Shown piece by piece: positions 52,468-61,373 of a stretch of DNA of 64,000 bases. The notes beneath the pieces were generated by a model. It was not told the DNA's origin and ran no database searches. It saw only the letters and a list, made by a program, of their open reading frames with translations. Both the position numbers and the translations under genes were made by a program. The first letter of the stretch is position 1, and every line of letters starts with the position of its first letter. Source of the DNA: an uncultured Saprospirales bacterium (GTDB taxonomy: Bacteria > Bacteroidota > Bacteroidia > Chitinophagales > Saprospiraceae); assembly GCA_937864265.1 (NCBI GenBank), contig CALMIR010000143.1, positions 62,001 to 126,000 of the forward strand. Reading direction: 5' to 3'.

Positions 52468-55400
52468 ATGAATATTCCCAGCTTTTCGATCAAAAATTAT
52501 CAATTCACGCTTACTGCCTTTACCTTTTTGTTGGTAATGGGGATCAGTTCTTTTTTCAGCATGCCCAGACGGGAAGACCCTTCCTTGAATATCCCTATAG
52601 CACTGGTGGTAGCGGTTTATCCCGGCGCTAGCACCGAAGATGTGGAACAGCAGGTAGCCGATGTGCTGGAGTCTTCGATCAATGAACTAGACGACATCAA
52701 AGAGATACGCACCAATATCAGTGACGGGGTGGCCGTACTGGAAGTGGAATTCATTTTTGGAACCGATTCCGATGAAAAATTCGACGAGGTACAGCGCCAA
52801 GTCAATCAAGTGCGCGGCGACCTGCCCGCCGATTTATACGACCTAAGCGTTCGCCAAATATCGACCAATACGGTCAATATCATGCAAATCGCGCTGGTTT
52901 CGGAAACGGGGGATTATGCCTTGATGAAACGCGAAGCGGAACGCCTCAAGCAAGAATTGGAGCAATCCAAAGGGGTGAAAAAAGTAGAAATTGAAGCTTA
53001 CCCGGAACAGGAAGTGCGCATCGCACTCGATCCGATCAAAATGGAAGGTATGGGCGTTTCACTGGATCAGGTTGAAAATGCCATTAGGAGCAATAATGCC
53101 AACATACCGGGTGGCGCTTTGGAGGTTTCCGACAAGTTGTTCAACATCAAGACATCCGGTGCTTACGATGATTTGGAGCAGATCAAAAATACGGTAGTCG
53201 GCAGCTTTCAGGGAAAAATTGTCTATCTGCATCACATCGCTGAGGTATTTATGACTTTTGAAGATGAGCGCTGGCTGGCTCGTTATAACCAAAAGCCCTG
53301 TATCTTTATAGATATTCAGCAAAAGGACGGCTTCAACATATACGACGTCACCGAGCCGATTAAAGAAAAAATTGCAAAAGCAGGTTTATCCGAATCCGTA
53401 CAAATGCATTACGTCTTTGATCAATCCATCGGCGTTACGGAACGTGTCAATGGTTTTCTCAACAACCTATTGCAGGGAATTGTGCTGGTGGGCGCCATTA
53501 TCTTTTTGGTTTTAGGCGTGCGCTCGGCCAGTATCGTCATGTTGGCCATTCCTTTTTCCATCCTTATTGGTCTTTGGGTGGTAGATAAATCAGGTTTTGC
53601 GTTACAGCAAATGTCAATCGCCGGGTTAGTCGTTGCGCTGGGACTTTTGGTGGACAACTCCATCGCCATCATCGAGAACATAGAGCGCTTTTTGCAACAG
53701 GGCTTCACGCGCAGGGAAGCAGCCATCAAAGGCACCCAACAACTCCTGGCGCCGATGGCCAGTGCAACGCTGACCACCATTCTGGCCTTTGTCCCCATCG
53801 TGAATATGCCGGAAACCACGGGCGCTTTTATCAAAGCCCTGCCTGTTACGGTTATTGCCACGCTGACTGCCTCTTACCTAGTAGCGGTGGTGTTAACTCC
53901 GCTTTTAGCCACCTGGATACTCAAAGACCAAACCAAGGGTATCGTTAAAACCACCTTGGTATTTCATTACCTTCAACGATTCATAGAAGGGCCATATCAT
54001 CGTTTATTGAATTGGTCGTTGGCCCATAAATGGCCTACGATTGGGATTGCCGTTTTGAGTTTGGTGGGGGCCTTGGCCTTATTTCCTTTGGTGGGTGTCA
54101 GTTTTTTTCCAAAAGCGGAAAAGCCACAATTTCGGGTAACCGTTCAATTGCCGAATGGCAGCAATTTGGAAGCTACCAACAAAGCCGTCAAATACGTTGA
54201 ATCGGTATTGGCGGAAACACCTGACGTGGATTACTACGTAGCCAATGTAGGTCACGGCAACCCCCGAATATACTACAACGTGGCTTCCACCAATTACAGC
54301 AACAGCTATGGTGAAGTTTTGGTCGTACTCAAAGAATACGACATCGCCCGGTTTTACGAAGTGCTGGACGAATTGCGCGTGGAGTTTCAAGCCTACGCTG
54401 CTGCCAATATCGATGTGCGCGAATTTGTGCAAGGGCCGCCCACGGAAGCGCCAGTGGCCATCAAAATTACTGGCGATAACTTGGATAAATTACAAGCTTA
54501 TGCGCGGGAGGTGGAAAAAATAGTGCAACAAACGGAGGGTGCTATCAATGTGGACAATCCCATACGCAATAACAGTACGGATCTTTTTTTTCGGGTCAAT
54601 CGGGATAAATCCATGATGCTGGGTGTGCCGGTGCATGTGGTGGACAAGAGCATTCGCACTTTTGTAAATGGCAACAACGTGGGAACTTACCGCGATGCTG
54701 CTGGTGAGGATTATGCTATGGTGATGCGCTATGATTATAAAGACCAGTTTCAGGTAGCAGATTTTGACCACATCAGCGTCAATAGCATGAGCGGACGTTT
54801 CATTCCTTTGAAGCACCTGACTAGCATGGAATTTTCAGAAGCCCCAAGCCGGATCACCCACCTCGATCAGGAGCGCACCGCTACTATCTTAGCCGATCTG
54901 GATAAGGGATACACCCTGGATGAAGTAGTGAACGCTGTCGATGCCCAGCTTAAAGAGATCGAATGGGAAGAAGGCTATGACTACGTGTTCAAAGGCGACC
55001 TGGAAAGCCGCGATGAATCTTTTGGCGGCATGGGGATCGCTTCGTTGATGGCTTTGCTATTGATCATGGGTGTTTTGATCATTCAGTTTCGTTCCTTTAG
55101 CCAGCCCCTGATTATTTTTTCAGCTTTACCACTGGCCATTATCGGTTCTATATTGGCACTACTTTTCACTGGAATCAATTTTTCCTTTACGGCTTTCATT
55201 GGTTTGACCAGCTTAATCGGTATCGCCATCAACAACTCCATTGTACTCGTGGATTTTGCCAACACCATGCGTGCCGAAGGTAGTTCTGTGATTGAAGCCG
55301 CGCAGCAGGCGGGAAAGGTGCGCTTTGTTCCGATACTGCTTACTACGCTTACTACGGTATTGGGCTTATTGCCGCTTACGCTAAACGGGGGTTCGCTTTG

Positions 55401-55530
55401 GGCACCTATGGGGTGGACGATCATTGGTGGTTTGCTTACCTCCACGACTTTTGTATTGCTATTGGTACCGGTATTGTACGTGTTGTTTACAAAAGAGCAA
55501 GCCGTCGTTGATGGAGCAGAAATAGGCTAA
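52468..55530 (+). CDS. RND efflux permease (AcrB/HAE-type)
   Basis: 1020 residues, 12 membrane segments in two halves. Seen: MPRREDPSLNIPIALVVAVY, PGASTEDVEQQVADVLE (PN1), VVALGLLVDNSIAIIENIER in TM4 (proton-relay Asp, one rather than two), LTSLIGIAINNSIVLVDFAN, and a second GGLLTSTTFVLLLVPVLYVL. A proton-driven pump of drugs or metabolites. The relay has VDNSI rather than the DD of AcrB, like metabolite or heavy-metal-type relatives. Ends at a terminator at 55567. Confidence 0.95.
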   Translation: MNIPSFSIKNYQFTLTAFTFLLVMGISSFFSMPRREDPSLNIPIALVVAVYPGASTEDVEQQVADVLESSINELDDIKEIRTNISDGVAVLEVEFIFGTDSDEKFDEVQRQVNQVRGDLPADLYDLSVRQISTNTVNIMQIALVSETGDYALMKREAERLKQELEQSKGVKKVEIEAYPEQEVRIALDPIKMEGMGVSLDQVENAIRSNNANIPGGALEVSDKLFNIKTSGAYDDLEQIKNTVVGSFQGKIVYLHHIAEVFMTFEDERWLARYNQKPCIFIDIQQKDGFNIYDVTEPIKEKIAKAGLSESVQMHYVFDQSIGVTERVNGFLNNLLQGIVLVGAIIFLVLGVRSASIVMLAIPFSILIGLWVVDKSGFALQQMSIAGLVVALGLLVDNSIAIIENIERFLQQGFTRREAAIKGTQQLLAPMASATLTTILAFVPIVNMPETTGAFIKALPVTVIATLTASYLVAVVLTPLLATWILKDQTKGIVKTTLVFHYLQRFIEGPYHRLLNWSLAHKWPTIGIAVLSLVGALALFPLVGVSFFPKAEKPQFRVTVQLPNGSNLEATNKAVKYVESVLAETPDVDYYVANVGHGNPRIYYNVASTNYSNSYGEVLVVLKEYDIARFYEVLDELRVEFQAYAAANIDVREFVQGPPTEAPVAIKITGDNLDKLQAYAREVEKIVQQTEGAINVDNPIRNNSTDLFFRVNRDKSMMLGVPVHVVDKSIRTFVNGNNVGTYRDAAGEDYAMVMRYDYKDQFQVADFDHISVNSMSGRFIPLKHLTSMEFSEAPSRITHLDQERTATILADLDKGYTLDEVVNAVDAQLKEIEWEEGYDYVFKGDLESRDESFGGMGIASLMALLLIMGVLIIQFRSFSQPLIIFSALPLAIIGSILALLFTGINFSFTAFIGLTSLIGIAINNSIVLVDFANTMRAEGSSVIEAAQQAGKVRFVPILLTTLTTVLGLLPLTLNGGSLWAPMGWTIIGGLLTSTTFVLLLVPVLYVLFTKEQAVVDGAEIG

Positions 55531-55566
55531 TATTTGGCCTTCAAGACGAATAGTGCAATTGTATAG

Positions 55567-55601
55567 AAGCAGGGGCTGTATTTCCACAGTTCCTGCTTTT
55601 T
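55567..55601 (+). terminator. Terminator after the efflux operon
   Basis: GCAGG..CTGT pairs with ACAG..CCTGC (two short internal bulges), followed by TTTTTAG. Confidence 0.75.
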
Positions 55602-55770
55602 AGTAATTCCAATTTTTGAACAAAGATTGAACTGGAAATTGAACAAGTGTCCATCATAACTTGGCCTTGTTTTTATAAATGACCATGCTATTATCGGAGG
55701 TGGCTAAGGGCTGCCTCCATTTTTTAGTGCCGACAACACTAGGTCATACTTCCATCAGAAAATAGCCTTT

Positions 55771-55926
55771 TCAATACGGAAAACTCCAAACGACTATTCC
55801 TATCAAAACAAACAAGGATCCTAAAACCAACCAAAATCGAAGGTCTTTGTAAACTTTAGTGCTGTTCTCTTGAATCATGGTCATCAGATTGTAGCCAATT
55901 AGCAGTAACAAAATTAAAGTCATCAT
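55771..55926 (-). CDS. Small two-helix membrane protein, unknown
   Basis: About 51 residues from MMTLILLLLIGYNLMTMIQE; a longer frame from 55977 adds 17 residues. Two membrane-like helices (the second is FWLVLGSLFVLIGIVVW) joined by a polar loop (NSTKVYKDLR). The rest of 55602-56094 holds no recognised gene. Small two-helix proteins like this are common in Bacteroidota, but no family is named. No -7 box found. Confidence 0.4.
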   Translation of the reverse strand: MMTLILLLLIGYNLMTMIQENSTKVYKDLRFWLVLGSLFVLIGIVVWSFPY

Positions 55927-56094
55927 AAGGCGGAGGTTATGTTCATGGTGAAATGAGGCAACCCCTCTGCATATCATTGCAAAAAGGATGCCATAGTGTT
56001 TTTTATTAATATGTTGATATTGGCCTTTCGTTACGGCTGCATCGGGCTAAAAAAGGGTAAGCGCAAATGTTTACCCGTTGAGCTGCCAATTCGT

Positions 56095-57129
56095 TCAAGA
56101 TTGGATCAAAGATTGGTTGATCCGTTTTATCAAATCAGGCCCTTCGTAAATCAGGCCGGTATAAATTTGAATCAGAGAGGCACCGGCTTTTAATTTCTCC
56201 ATCGCGTCTTCGGGTGAATTAATGCCACCCACACCAATGATGGGGATTTTACCTTGAGTACGTTTATGTAAGTAACGAATGACTTCGGTAGAACGCTGTC
56301 TTAAAGGAAGACCACTTAAGCCCCCTGCGCCAATTTTTTCCAGCTCTTTGGTCTTTGTTTTTAAACCATCTCTTGCTATGGTCGTATTGGTAGCGATGAT
56401 GCCGGCCAAGTTGGTTTCTTGTACAATCTCAATAATATCATCCAATTGGTGTTCATTCAAGTCGGGGGCTATTTTTAGTAAAATGGGCTTGGGTTTAGGC
56501 TGTTGCAGGTTTGCTGACTGTAAGGTCTGTAACAGCGCCGAAAGGGGTTCTTTTTCCTGCAATGCCCGTAGGTCGGGCGTATTGGGCGAACTTACATTTA
56601 CAACAAAATAATCCACGTATGGAAAGAGGGCTTTAAAGCAAAGGAGATAGTCCTTGGCCGCTTCCTCATTAGGGGTGAGTTTGTTTTTGCCAATATTACC
56701 GCCTATTATGAGTTTGTTTTGACGCGCTTTTTTCAAGCGTGTTACCAAAGCATCAACGCCTTCGTTGTTGAATCCCATGCGATTGATCAGCGCTCGATCC
56801 TGGGGTAGTCGAAATAAACGAGGGCGCGGATTCCCCGCTTGCGGCATAGGGGTGATCGTACCGACTTCAATGAACCCAAATCCCAGGCTGGACATAGCTT
56901 CGAAGTGTTGACCGTCTTTGTCGAACCCGGCGGCCAGCCCAACAGGATTGGGAAATCGAAGGCCAAATAATGCTCTTTCCAAAGAAGGGTGCTTGAACTC
57001 ATAAGTGGACCGAAATGCTCGGCCTACTAAAGGGAGGCGGAGCATCAGCTTGAGTAAAAACAGCGTCAGATGGTGGGCCTGCTCTGGAGAAAGCAGGAAT
57101 AGCATGGGCTTGAGTAAATAGGAATACAC
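56095..57129 (-). CDS. pyrD: Dihydroorotate dehydrogenase, quinone type (class 2)
   Basis: 344 residues. N-terminal membrane-associated helices ([20 protein letters not shown]), FMN-binding [45 protein letters not shown] and the C-terminal [20 protein letters not shown] with [11 protein letters not shown]. Oxidises dihydroorotate in pyrimidine synthesis, passing electrons to quinone at the inner membrane. Family N-termini begin MYxLLKPLLF, so GTG 57129 (Val-Tyr-Ser) is taken as the start; a frame-opening TTG at 57141 lies inside the -7 box and cannot be the start. Confidence 0.93.
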   Translation of the reverse strand: MYSYLLKPMLFLLSPEQAHHLTLFLLKLMLRLPLVGRAFRSTYEFKHPSLERALFGLRFPNPVGLAAGFDKDGQHFEAMSSLGFGFIEVGTITPMPQAGNPRPRLFRLPQDRALINRMGFNNEGVDALVTRLKKARQNKLIIGGNIGKNKLTPNEEAAKDYLLCFKALFPYVDYFVVNVSSPNTPDLRALQEKEPLSALLQTLQSANLQQPKPKPILLKIAPDLNEHQLDDIIEIVQETNLAGIIATNTTIARDGLKTKTKELEKIGAGGLSGLPLRQRSTEVIRYLHKRTQGKIPIIGVGGINSPEDAMEKLKAGASLIQIYTGLIYEGPDLIKRINQSLIQS

Positions 57130-57138
57130 TTTTTGAGG

Positions 57139-57146
57139 CAAAGATA
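57139..57146 (-). promoter_or_regulatory. -7 box for pyrD
   Basis: TATCTTTG on the minus strand, ending 9 nt before the GTG start at 57129. No clear -33 TTG. It implies a near-leaderless mRNA. Confidence 0.5.
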
Positions 57147-57169
57147 GGAATTGCTTTTAAGTTTTCCTG

Positions 57170-57194
57170 CCCGTCTGAGCCGGGCGAGGAAACT
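57170..57194 (-). repeat. 25-bp dispersed repeat, copy 2
   Basis: Reverse complement of 49485-49509 over 25 bp. It fills the gap between pyrD and the barrel protein gene. Confidence 0.8.
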
Positions 57195-57199
57195 CGAAA

Positions 57200-57790
57200 T
57201 TAAAACCGATACGTCAGACCCACTGTTGCCAAGTGCGGCGCACCAAATGCAATTTCGGCATTTAGCCCCAATTGACTGGTCACATAGCCGCGCAAGCCAA
57301 AAGCAATCAACTGAAAAGCAGGTACAACGCCGGCTACTTTAGGCGGTTCATACCCTTGTACTTCTGCATCCACATCGACGCTCCAATTGCTGATGCCTGC
57401 TTTTAAGCCAGAATAGAAGTCTATGCGGTCGCTATTTCCGTAGTGGAATAGCACCCGGCCACCGATATTGAAGCGGCTAAGGGTTACACCAAAATTTACT
57501 TCTTCCTCGCCATAGTTGCTGTACTGCAAATTGAAACGCTGCCAGCCTGCTGCACCGCCTATGCTGATATGGTCGTGAATGGCATAATCATAAGACACCT
57601 GCCAAGCTGGTGTGGTGTTGGTTTCAATATCATCTACCAATCCAGCCAAGCCCAGTACAGCCCCTGCTACACTAAACCCGGAATTGATCCCTATAACCGA
57701 TTCTCCCTGTATATTTTGGGAATACATGGAACCGCTGGCCAGCAAAGACAACAATAGGAAAAAGGCATACTTCTGCATCTGATTTTTCAT
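57200..57790 (-). CDS. Small outer-membrane beta-barrel protein
   Basis: 196 residues from MKNQMQKYAFFLLLSLLASG (ATG 57790; a frame extension to 57820 has no support). Signal peptide, then alternating strands (VSYDYAIHDHISIGGAAGWQ, GRVLFHYGNSDRIDFYSGLK, FGLRGYVTSQLGLNAEIAFG) ending in TVGLTYRF with C-terminal Phe. An 8- to 10-strand OmpX/W-like barrel. Function unknown. It is 80 nt downstream of the ModC-like gene. Confidence 0.85.
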   Translation of the reverse strand: MKNQMQKYAFFLLLSLLASGSMYSQNIQGESVIGINSGFSVAGAVLGLAGLVDDIETNTTPAWQVSYDYAIHDHISIGGAAGWQRFNLQYSNYGEEEVNFGVTLSRFNIGGRVLFHYGNSDRIDFYSGLKAGISNWSVDVDAEVQGYEPPKVAGVVPAFQLIAFGLRGYVTSQLGLNAEIAFGAPHLATVGLTYRF

Positions 57791-57870
57791 TTTAGTTTGA
57801 TGTTGAAAAACAGTAAGCAAAACGAAGCAATTGCCCGAATTGTAACAAAGGAAACGTTAATATTCTGTTG

Positions 57871-58713
57871 TCAAAATCTCAAAGTAGGGGCAGCGCCTTT
57901 AAAATCGATCCAGACAATGGATCCGATTTCCAAGGGAGATACAATCGGCAATTGAAGCATATTTTCACCGATAGCGATCTGAGCTGTCCAGCCCTGAATC
58001 GAAGGTGTGATTGCCGTAACCATGCCTTGTAGTTGCCAACTGGATGGAGGTGTTTGTTTTTCGATAGGATGGGTATGGAGTTTTCCATCATGCAGCTCAA
58101 AAGTGCGATGGCTCAAACGCTGTATTTCTGTTATATCATGGCTGACCAGAAGAATGGTAGTGCCATTATTTTTTGACAAATGGGATAAATAATCTTGAAG
58201 TTTGCGGCTCAACTGAGGATCAAGTGCGGAAAAAGGTTCATCGAGTAGCAAAAGTTGGGGTTGGTTGACCAAGGCACGAGCCAGTGCCACGCGTTGCTGC
58301 TGACCGCCTGATAGCGTTGAAGGGTAGCGCGATGCAAGTTCTTCCATTTCGGTGACGCGGAGCAATTCCTCTATTATATCGGTTGAATGGCCTTTTGGGA
58401 GGGCGTATTTCAGGTTCCCCTTAACGCTGAGGTTGGGAAACAGCGCGTAATCTTGAAACACCATGCCAACCTGACGATCCTGCGGGCGGACAAATATTTT
58501 TTTGCGGGTATCCAGCCAACATTTGTCTCGCCAAAAGATAAACCCTTCTTCAGTTGGAGCTAGCCCTGCCAAAATGCGCAGCAAAGTAGTTTTACCGTTA
58601 CCGGATGCGCCGGTAATGCCGACAATGACACCCTCTGGAATAGTCAGTTCGACTTCCAATGATAAGACACCTTGAGTGCTATGTAAATTTTTACGGCAAT
58701 TGATGGATAACAT
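57871..58713 (-). CDS. ABC transporter ATPase, ModC-like
   Basis: 280 residues. Walker A GASGNGKTT (35-43), Q-loop VFQDYALFP, signature LSGGQQQRVALARAL, Walker B LLLLDEP, H-loop VSHDITE. The C-terminal TOBE-like domain (AQIAIGENMLQLPIV) fits the molybdate/sulfate importer ATPases. No modA or modB permease gene is in the window, so it either pairs with a distant permease or imports something else. Gene order upstream: the D-threonine aldolase-like gene with a 21-nt gap. Confidence 0.88.
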   Translation of the reverse strand: MLSINCRKNLHSTQGVLSLEVELTIPEGVIVGITGASGNGKTTLLRILAGLAPTEEGFIFWRDKCWLDTRKKIFVRPQDRQVGMVFQDYALFPNLSVKGNLKYALPKGHSTDIIEELLRVTEMEELASRYPSTLSGGQQQRVALARALVNQPQLLLLDEPFSALDPQLSRKLQDYLSHLSKNNGTTILLVSHDITEIQRLSHRTFELHDGKLHTHPIEKQTPPSSWQLQGMVTAITPSIQGWTAQIAIGENMLQLPIVSPLEIGSIVWIDFKGAAPTLRF

Positions 58714-58734
58714 AATCCTGCCCCTTGGCGGTTT

Positions 58735-59844
58735 TCAGTGCATCATGCTCAGGTATTCACCACCCATGGTGCGGTACGATTTTAGCAAATTAGCAGTTAG
58801 ACAAGCATGAACGGGTATGATGTAGGCCAAGTCTCCAATTTTTAATTCTTCCCAATAAGCGGGGTTCGCTTTTACGATTCCATGCTCTTGGGATAGGGTT
58901 TTTATATAGGCATACGGTTCTACCAGCTTCCACTGGTCTTCTATTCGGCGTACCGCCAAACCATAATAAGGCTTCCCGTCGGGAAAAAGTAAGTGGTCTT
59001 TGGAAAAATGGATGGCACCGCCATAAAGGGTTATCTCACAACTGATTTTATTTTTGGCTACGACCGGACAGGCCATGACCAGGGCTATATCATCTATCTG
59101 GCAGGAGCCGATTTGCCATTGCATCAGGTCGTAAAATAAGAAATTCCCTGGCCGTAATTCATTTGCTCCGGGAAAGGTATCCATCACACTACAAGTGGGG
59201 GTATCTCCAACGGATACTTTCAGATTGGGAAAATGGCTCTGATAGCGCTGAATGAGCTGATACATTTTATAAAGGCTTTCCCGATGTACCTGTGCAATCG
59301 CCTCCTGCCCCCTGGCTTGATAACTCTGACCGGCGTGACCCAAAAATCCTTCCAGCTTCAACTGGGTCGCTTTGTGCAAGGCTTGGAGCAATGCCTCCAA
59401 CTGGGTTTCATCGGAAGGCAAAATCCCCGTCCGGTTGTTGCCTATATTGATTTTGATCCAAGCGGAAACAGGGTGGGTCAAATGCGACTCCAGATATTGG
59501 ATGCTGTCCAGATTTTCCACAACAAGACCCAATTGAATGCGCGCGGCTAGGTCTTGTATGGTTGACAGCTCCCGTATATTTACTGGAAAAGCAACGGTAA
59601 TATCGTTCCAGCCCTGATTGGCAAAGTAGGTCGCCATCGTTAAAGATGACACCGTAATTTTTTCAATGCCATAGTCTCGAAACCATGCTCCAATAGCAGC
59701 CGATTGCGGTGTTTTGAAATGCGGGCGCAAAGTAAGACCCAAGCGCTGAGCTTTGTCTGCCATACGTTGTATATGCTTCCTGCAACGCCCTTCATCCAAC
59801 AGCAAAGTAGGGGTTAGAATATCAGAAAATTGAGATTGATCCAT
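58735..59844 (-). CDS. D-threonine aldolase / D-serine dehydratase-like PLP enzyme
   Basis: 369 residues of the alanine-racemase-fold type. LTPTLLLDEGRCRKHIQRM opens, TLRPHFKTPQS carries the PLP Lys44, HAGQSYQARG and VSVGDTPTCS line the PLP site, and the C-terminus has IIPVHACLTANLL whose His and Cys can bind the metal ion. D-threonine aldolases and D-serine dehydratases share this layout; the substrate is open. It is first of a likely minus-strand operon with the ModC-like gene. Confidence 0.85.
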   Translation of the reverse strand: MDQSQFSDILTPTLLLDEGRCRKHIQRMADKAQRLGLTLRPHFKTPQSAAIGAWFRDYGIEKITVSSLTMATYFANQGWNDITVAFPVNIRELSTIQDLAARIQLGLVVENLDSIQYLESHLTHPVSAWIKINIGNNRTGILPSDETQLEALLQALHKATQLKLEGFLGHAGQSYQARGQEAIAQVHRESLYKMYQLIQRYQSHFPNLKVSVGDTPTCSVMDTFPGANELRPGNFLFYDLMQWQIGSCQIDDIALVMACPVVAKNKISCEITLYGGAIHFSKDHLLFPDGKPYYGLAVRRIEDQWKLVEPYAYIKTLSQEHGIVKANPAYWEELKIGDLAYIIPVHACLTANLLKSYRTMGGEYLSMMH

Positions 59845-59902
59845 AGTTTCCTAAAATAGGTCAGTAAAATACGCTAAAATTGTCTTTACAACAAATCATA
59901 GC

Positions 59903-60679
59903 ATGAAGTCAAAAATTTTGCGCTGGTTTCCTTTTATAGGACTGATTTTTCCAGGGCTGTCTATGGCTCAGGATGTGGATTACGAGAAAAGGGTATTTCT
60001 AGCATCCAATGGGCACGAGTTGCCTTATCGCATTCTTTTTCCGGCAGGATACGGCCAAACCGATACGGCTTTTCCCTTGCTCCTTTTTTTGCATGGTGCT
60101 GGTGAGCGGGGAGATGATAATCAAGCGCAACTCGTACATGGCGGAGCATTTTTAAGGGAACAAAACAAGCATCATCCCGCGATAGTCGTGTTTCCTCAAT
60201 GTGCAGCTTCCAGTTATTGGATCGAACTGGAGTCGGAAGGCAGTGGCAAAACGCGCCAGTTGGGATTCCCATTTAATGAAAAAGGTACTCCGCCCATGGA
60301 AGCGGTACAGGAGTTATTAGACAGCTTGTTGAATACAGAAAGGGTGGGGAAAGTCTATTTGGGCGGACTGTCTATGGGCGCTTTTGGTGGATTTGACTTA
60401 CTGGCCAGGCGGCCCGATACTTTTGAGGCGGCATTTTTGATTTGCGGGGGTGGCAATACTTTACTAGCGCCGCTGTATGCCCCTCATACCAGGTTATGGC
60501 TGTTTCACGGTACAGAGGATAGTGTTGTTCCGGTACAGTATTCCCAAAAAATGTACGAGGCATTGCAAGAGGCTGGAGCCAACGTGCGCTATACGGAGTA
60601 TCCGGAGGTCAATCACGATAGTTGGAATGCGGCCTTTGCCGAACCCGAACTGTTAAATTGGTTATTTGCTAAACCCTGA
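59903..60679 (+). CDS. Secreted alpha/beta hydrolase (esterase-like)
   Basis: 258 residues. Signal peptide MKSKILRWFPFIGLIFPGLS. LLLFLHGAGERGDD is the oxyanion strand, YLGGLSMGAFGG holds the nucleophile Ser157 in GLSMG, TEDSVVP gives Asp206, and EVNHDSW gives His238. Resembles the PHB depolymerase/LpqC-like esterase family. Probably periplasmic or secreted; substrate unknown. It faces away from the PLP enzyme gene and is 2 nt before the GNAT gene, so they form one operon. Confidence 0.88.
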   Translation: MKSKILRWFPFIGLIFPGLSMAQDVDYEKRVFLASNGHELPYRILFPAGYGQTDTAFPLLLFLHGAGERGDDNQAQLVHGGAFLREQNKHHPAIVVFPQCAASSYWIELESEGSGKTRQLGFPFNEKGTPPMEAVQELLDSLLNTERVGKVYLGGLSMGAFGGFDLLARRPDTFEAAFLICGGGNTLLAPLYAPHTRLWLFHGTEDSVVPVQYSQKMYEALQEAGANVRYTEYPEVNHDSWNAAFAEPELLNWLFAKP

Positions 60680-60681
60680 TC

Positions 60682-61278
60682 ATGGCCCTTCGAATACAGT
60701 CTTTTTCTGGTGCTGAGGCGTCGTCATATTTGAGCGAAATTGCACGACTGCGCATTGCTGTGTTTCGGGAATATCCCTATTTGTATGATGGTTCTGATGC
60801 CTATGAATGGGAATACCTGGCAACTTATACCCAAAGCCCGGGCAGTGTAGTGGTGGTTGCCTTCGATGGAGATAAGATAATAGGGGCTTCAACCGGATTG
60901 CCCATGGAAGATGAGACCCCTAATGTGCAAGCACCCTGGGTACAAAATGGATACCCTGTCGGACGCATTTTTTACTTTGGCGAATCGGTATTAGAGCAGC
61001 GCTACCGGGGGCGGGGCATCGGCGTTGCTTTTTTTGAGCATCGGGAAGCTTGGGCTAAAACACAAGGCAATTTCGATGTGCTGACTTTTTGTGCCGTTGT
61101 CAGGCCGGAAAATCATCCTGCTAAGCCTGTAGGCTACCAACCCTTGAATACTTTTTGGGAAAAACGCGGCTTTTTAGCTACCCCCTTTACCTGCACGATG
61201 GATTGGAAAGAAGTCAATCAGGCTGCAGAAAGTACGCACCAATTGCAATTCTGGTGGAAAAAAACACCCATCATTTAG
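60682..61278 (+). CDS. GNAT-family N-acetyltransferase
   Basis: 198 residues. Acetyl-CoA-binding motif QRYRGRGIGVAFF sits near 110-122, with an upstream VVVVAFDGDKIIGASTGLPM strand and the C-terminal FDVLTFCAVVRPENHP. Substrate is not readable. Probably translated with the hydrolase. Its end meets palindromic repeat copy C. Confidence 0.85.
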   Translation: MALRIQSFSGAEASSYLSEIARLRIAVFREYPYLYDGSDAYEWEYLATYTQSPGSVVVVAFDGDKIIGASTGLPMEDETPNVQAPWVQNGYPVGRIFYFGESVLEQRYRGRGIGVAFFEHREAWAKTQGNFDVLTFCAVVRPENHPAKPVGYQPLNTFWEKRGFLATPFTCTMDWKEVNQAAESTHQLQFWWKKTPII

Positions 61279-61280
61279 TG

Positions 61281-61365
61281 GTGTGCAAAAAAAATCTTCC
61301 CAATTTATCAAAGTCCTTACCCTAGCGGAGCCCGCTAGGGTAAGGACAAAATCGGGAACTTAATT
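61281..61365 (-). repeat. Three-copy palindromic intergenic element, copy C
   Basis: About 85 bp, inverted relative to copies A and B. The core GTCCTTACCCTAG .. CTAGGGTAAGGAC is a perfect 13-bp palindrome with a 9-nt loop. It lacks the central segment seen in A. It lies between the GNAT and aspartic protease-like genes, which converge. Confidence 0.88.
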
Positions 61366-61373
61366 TATATAAG

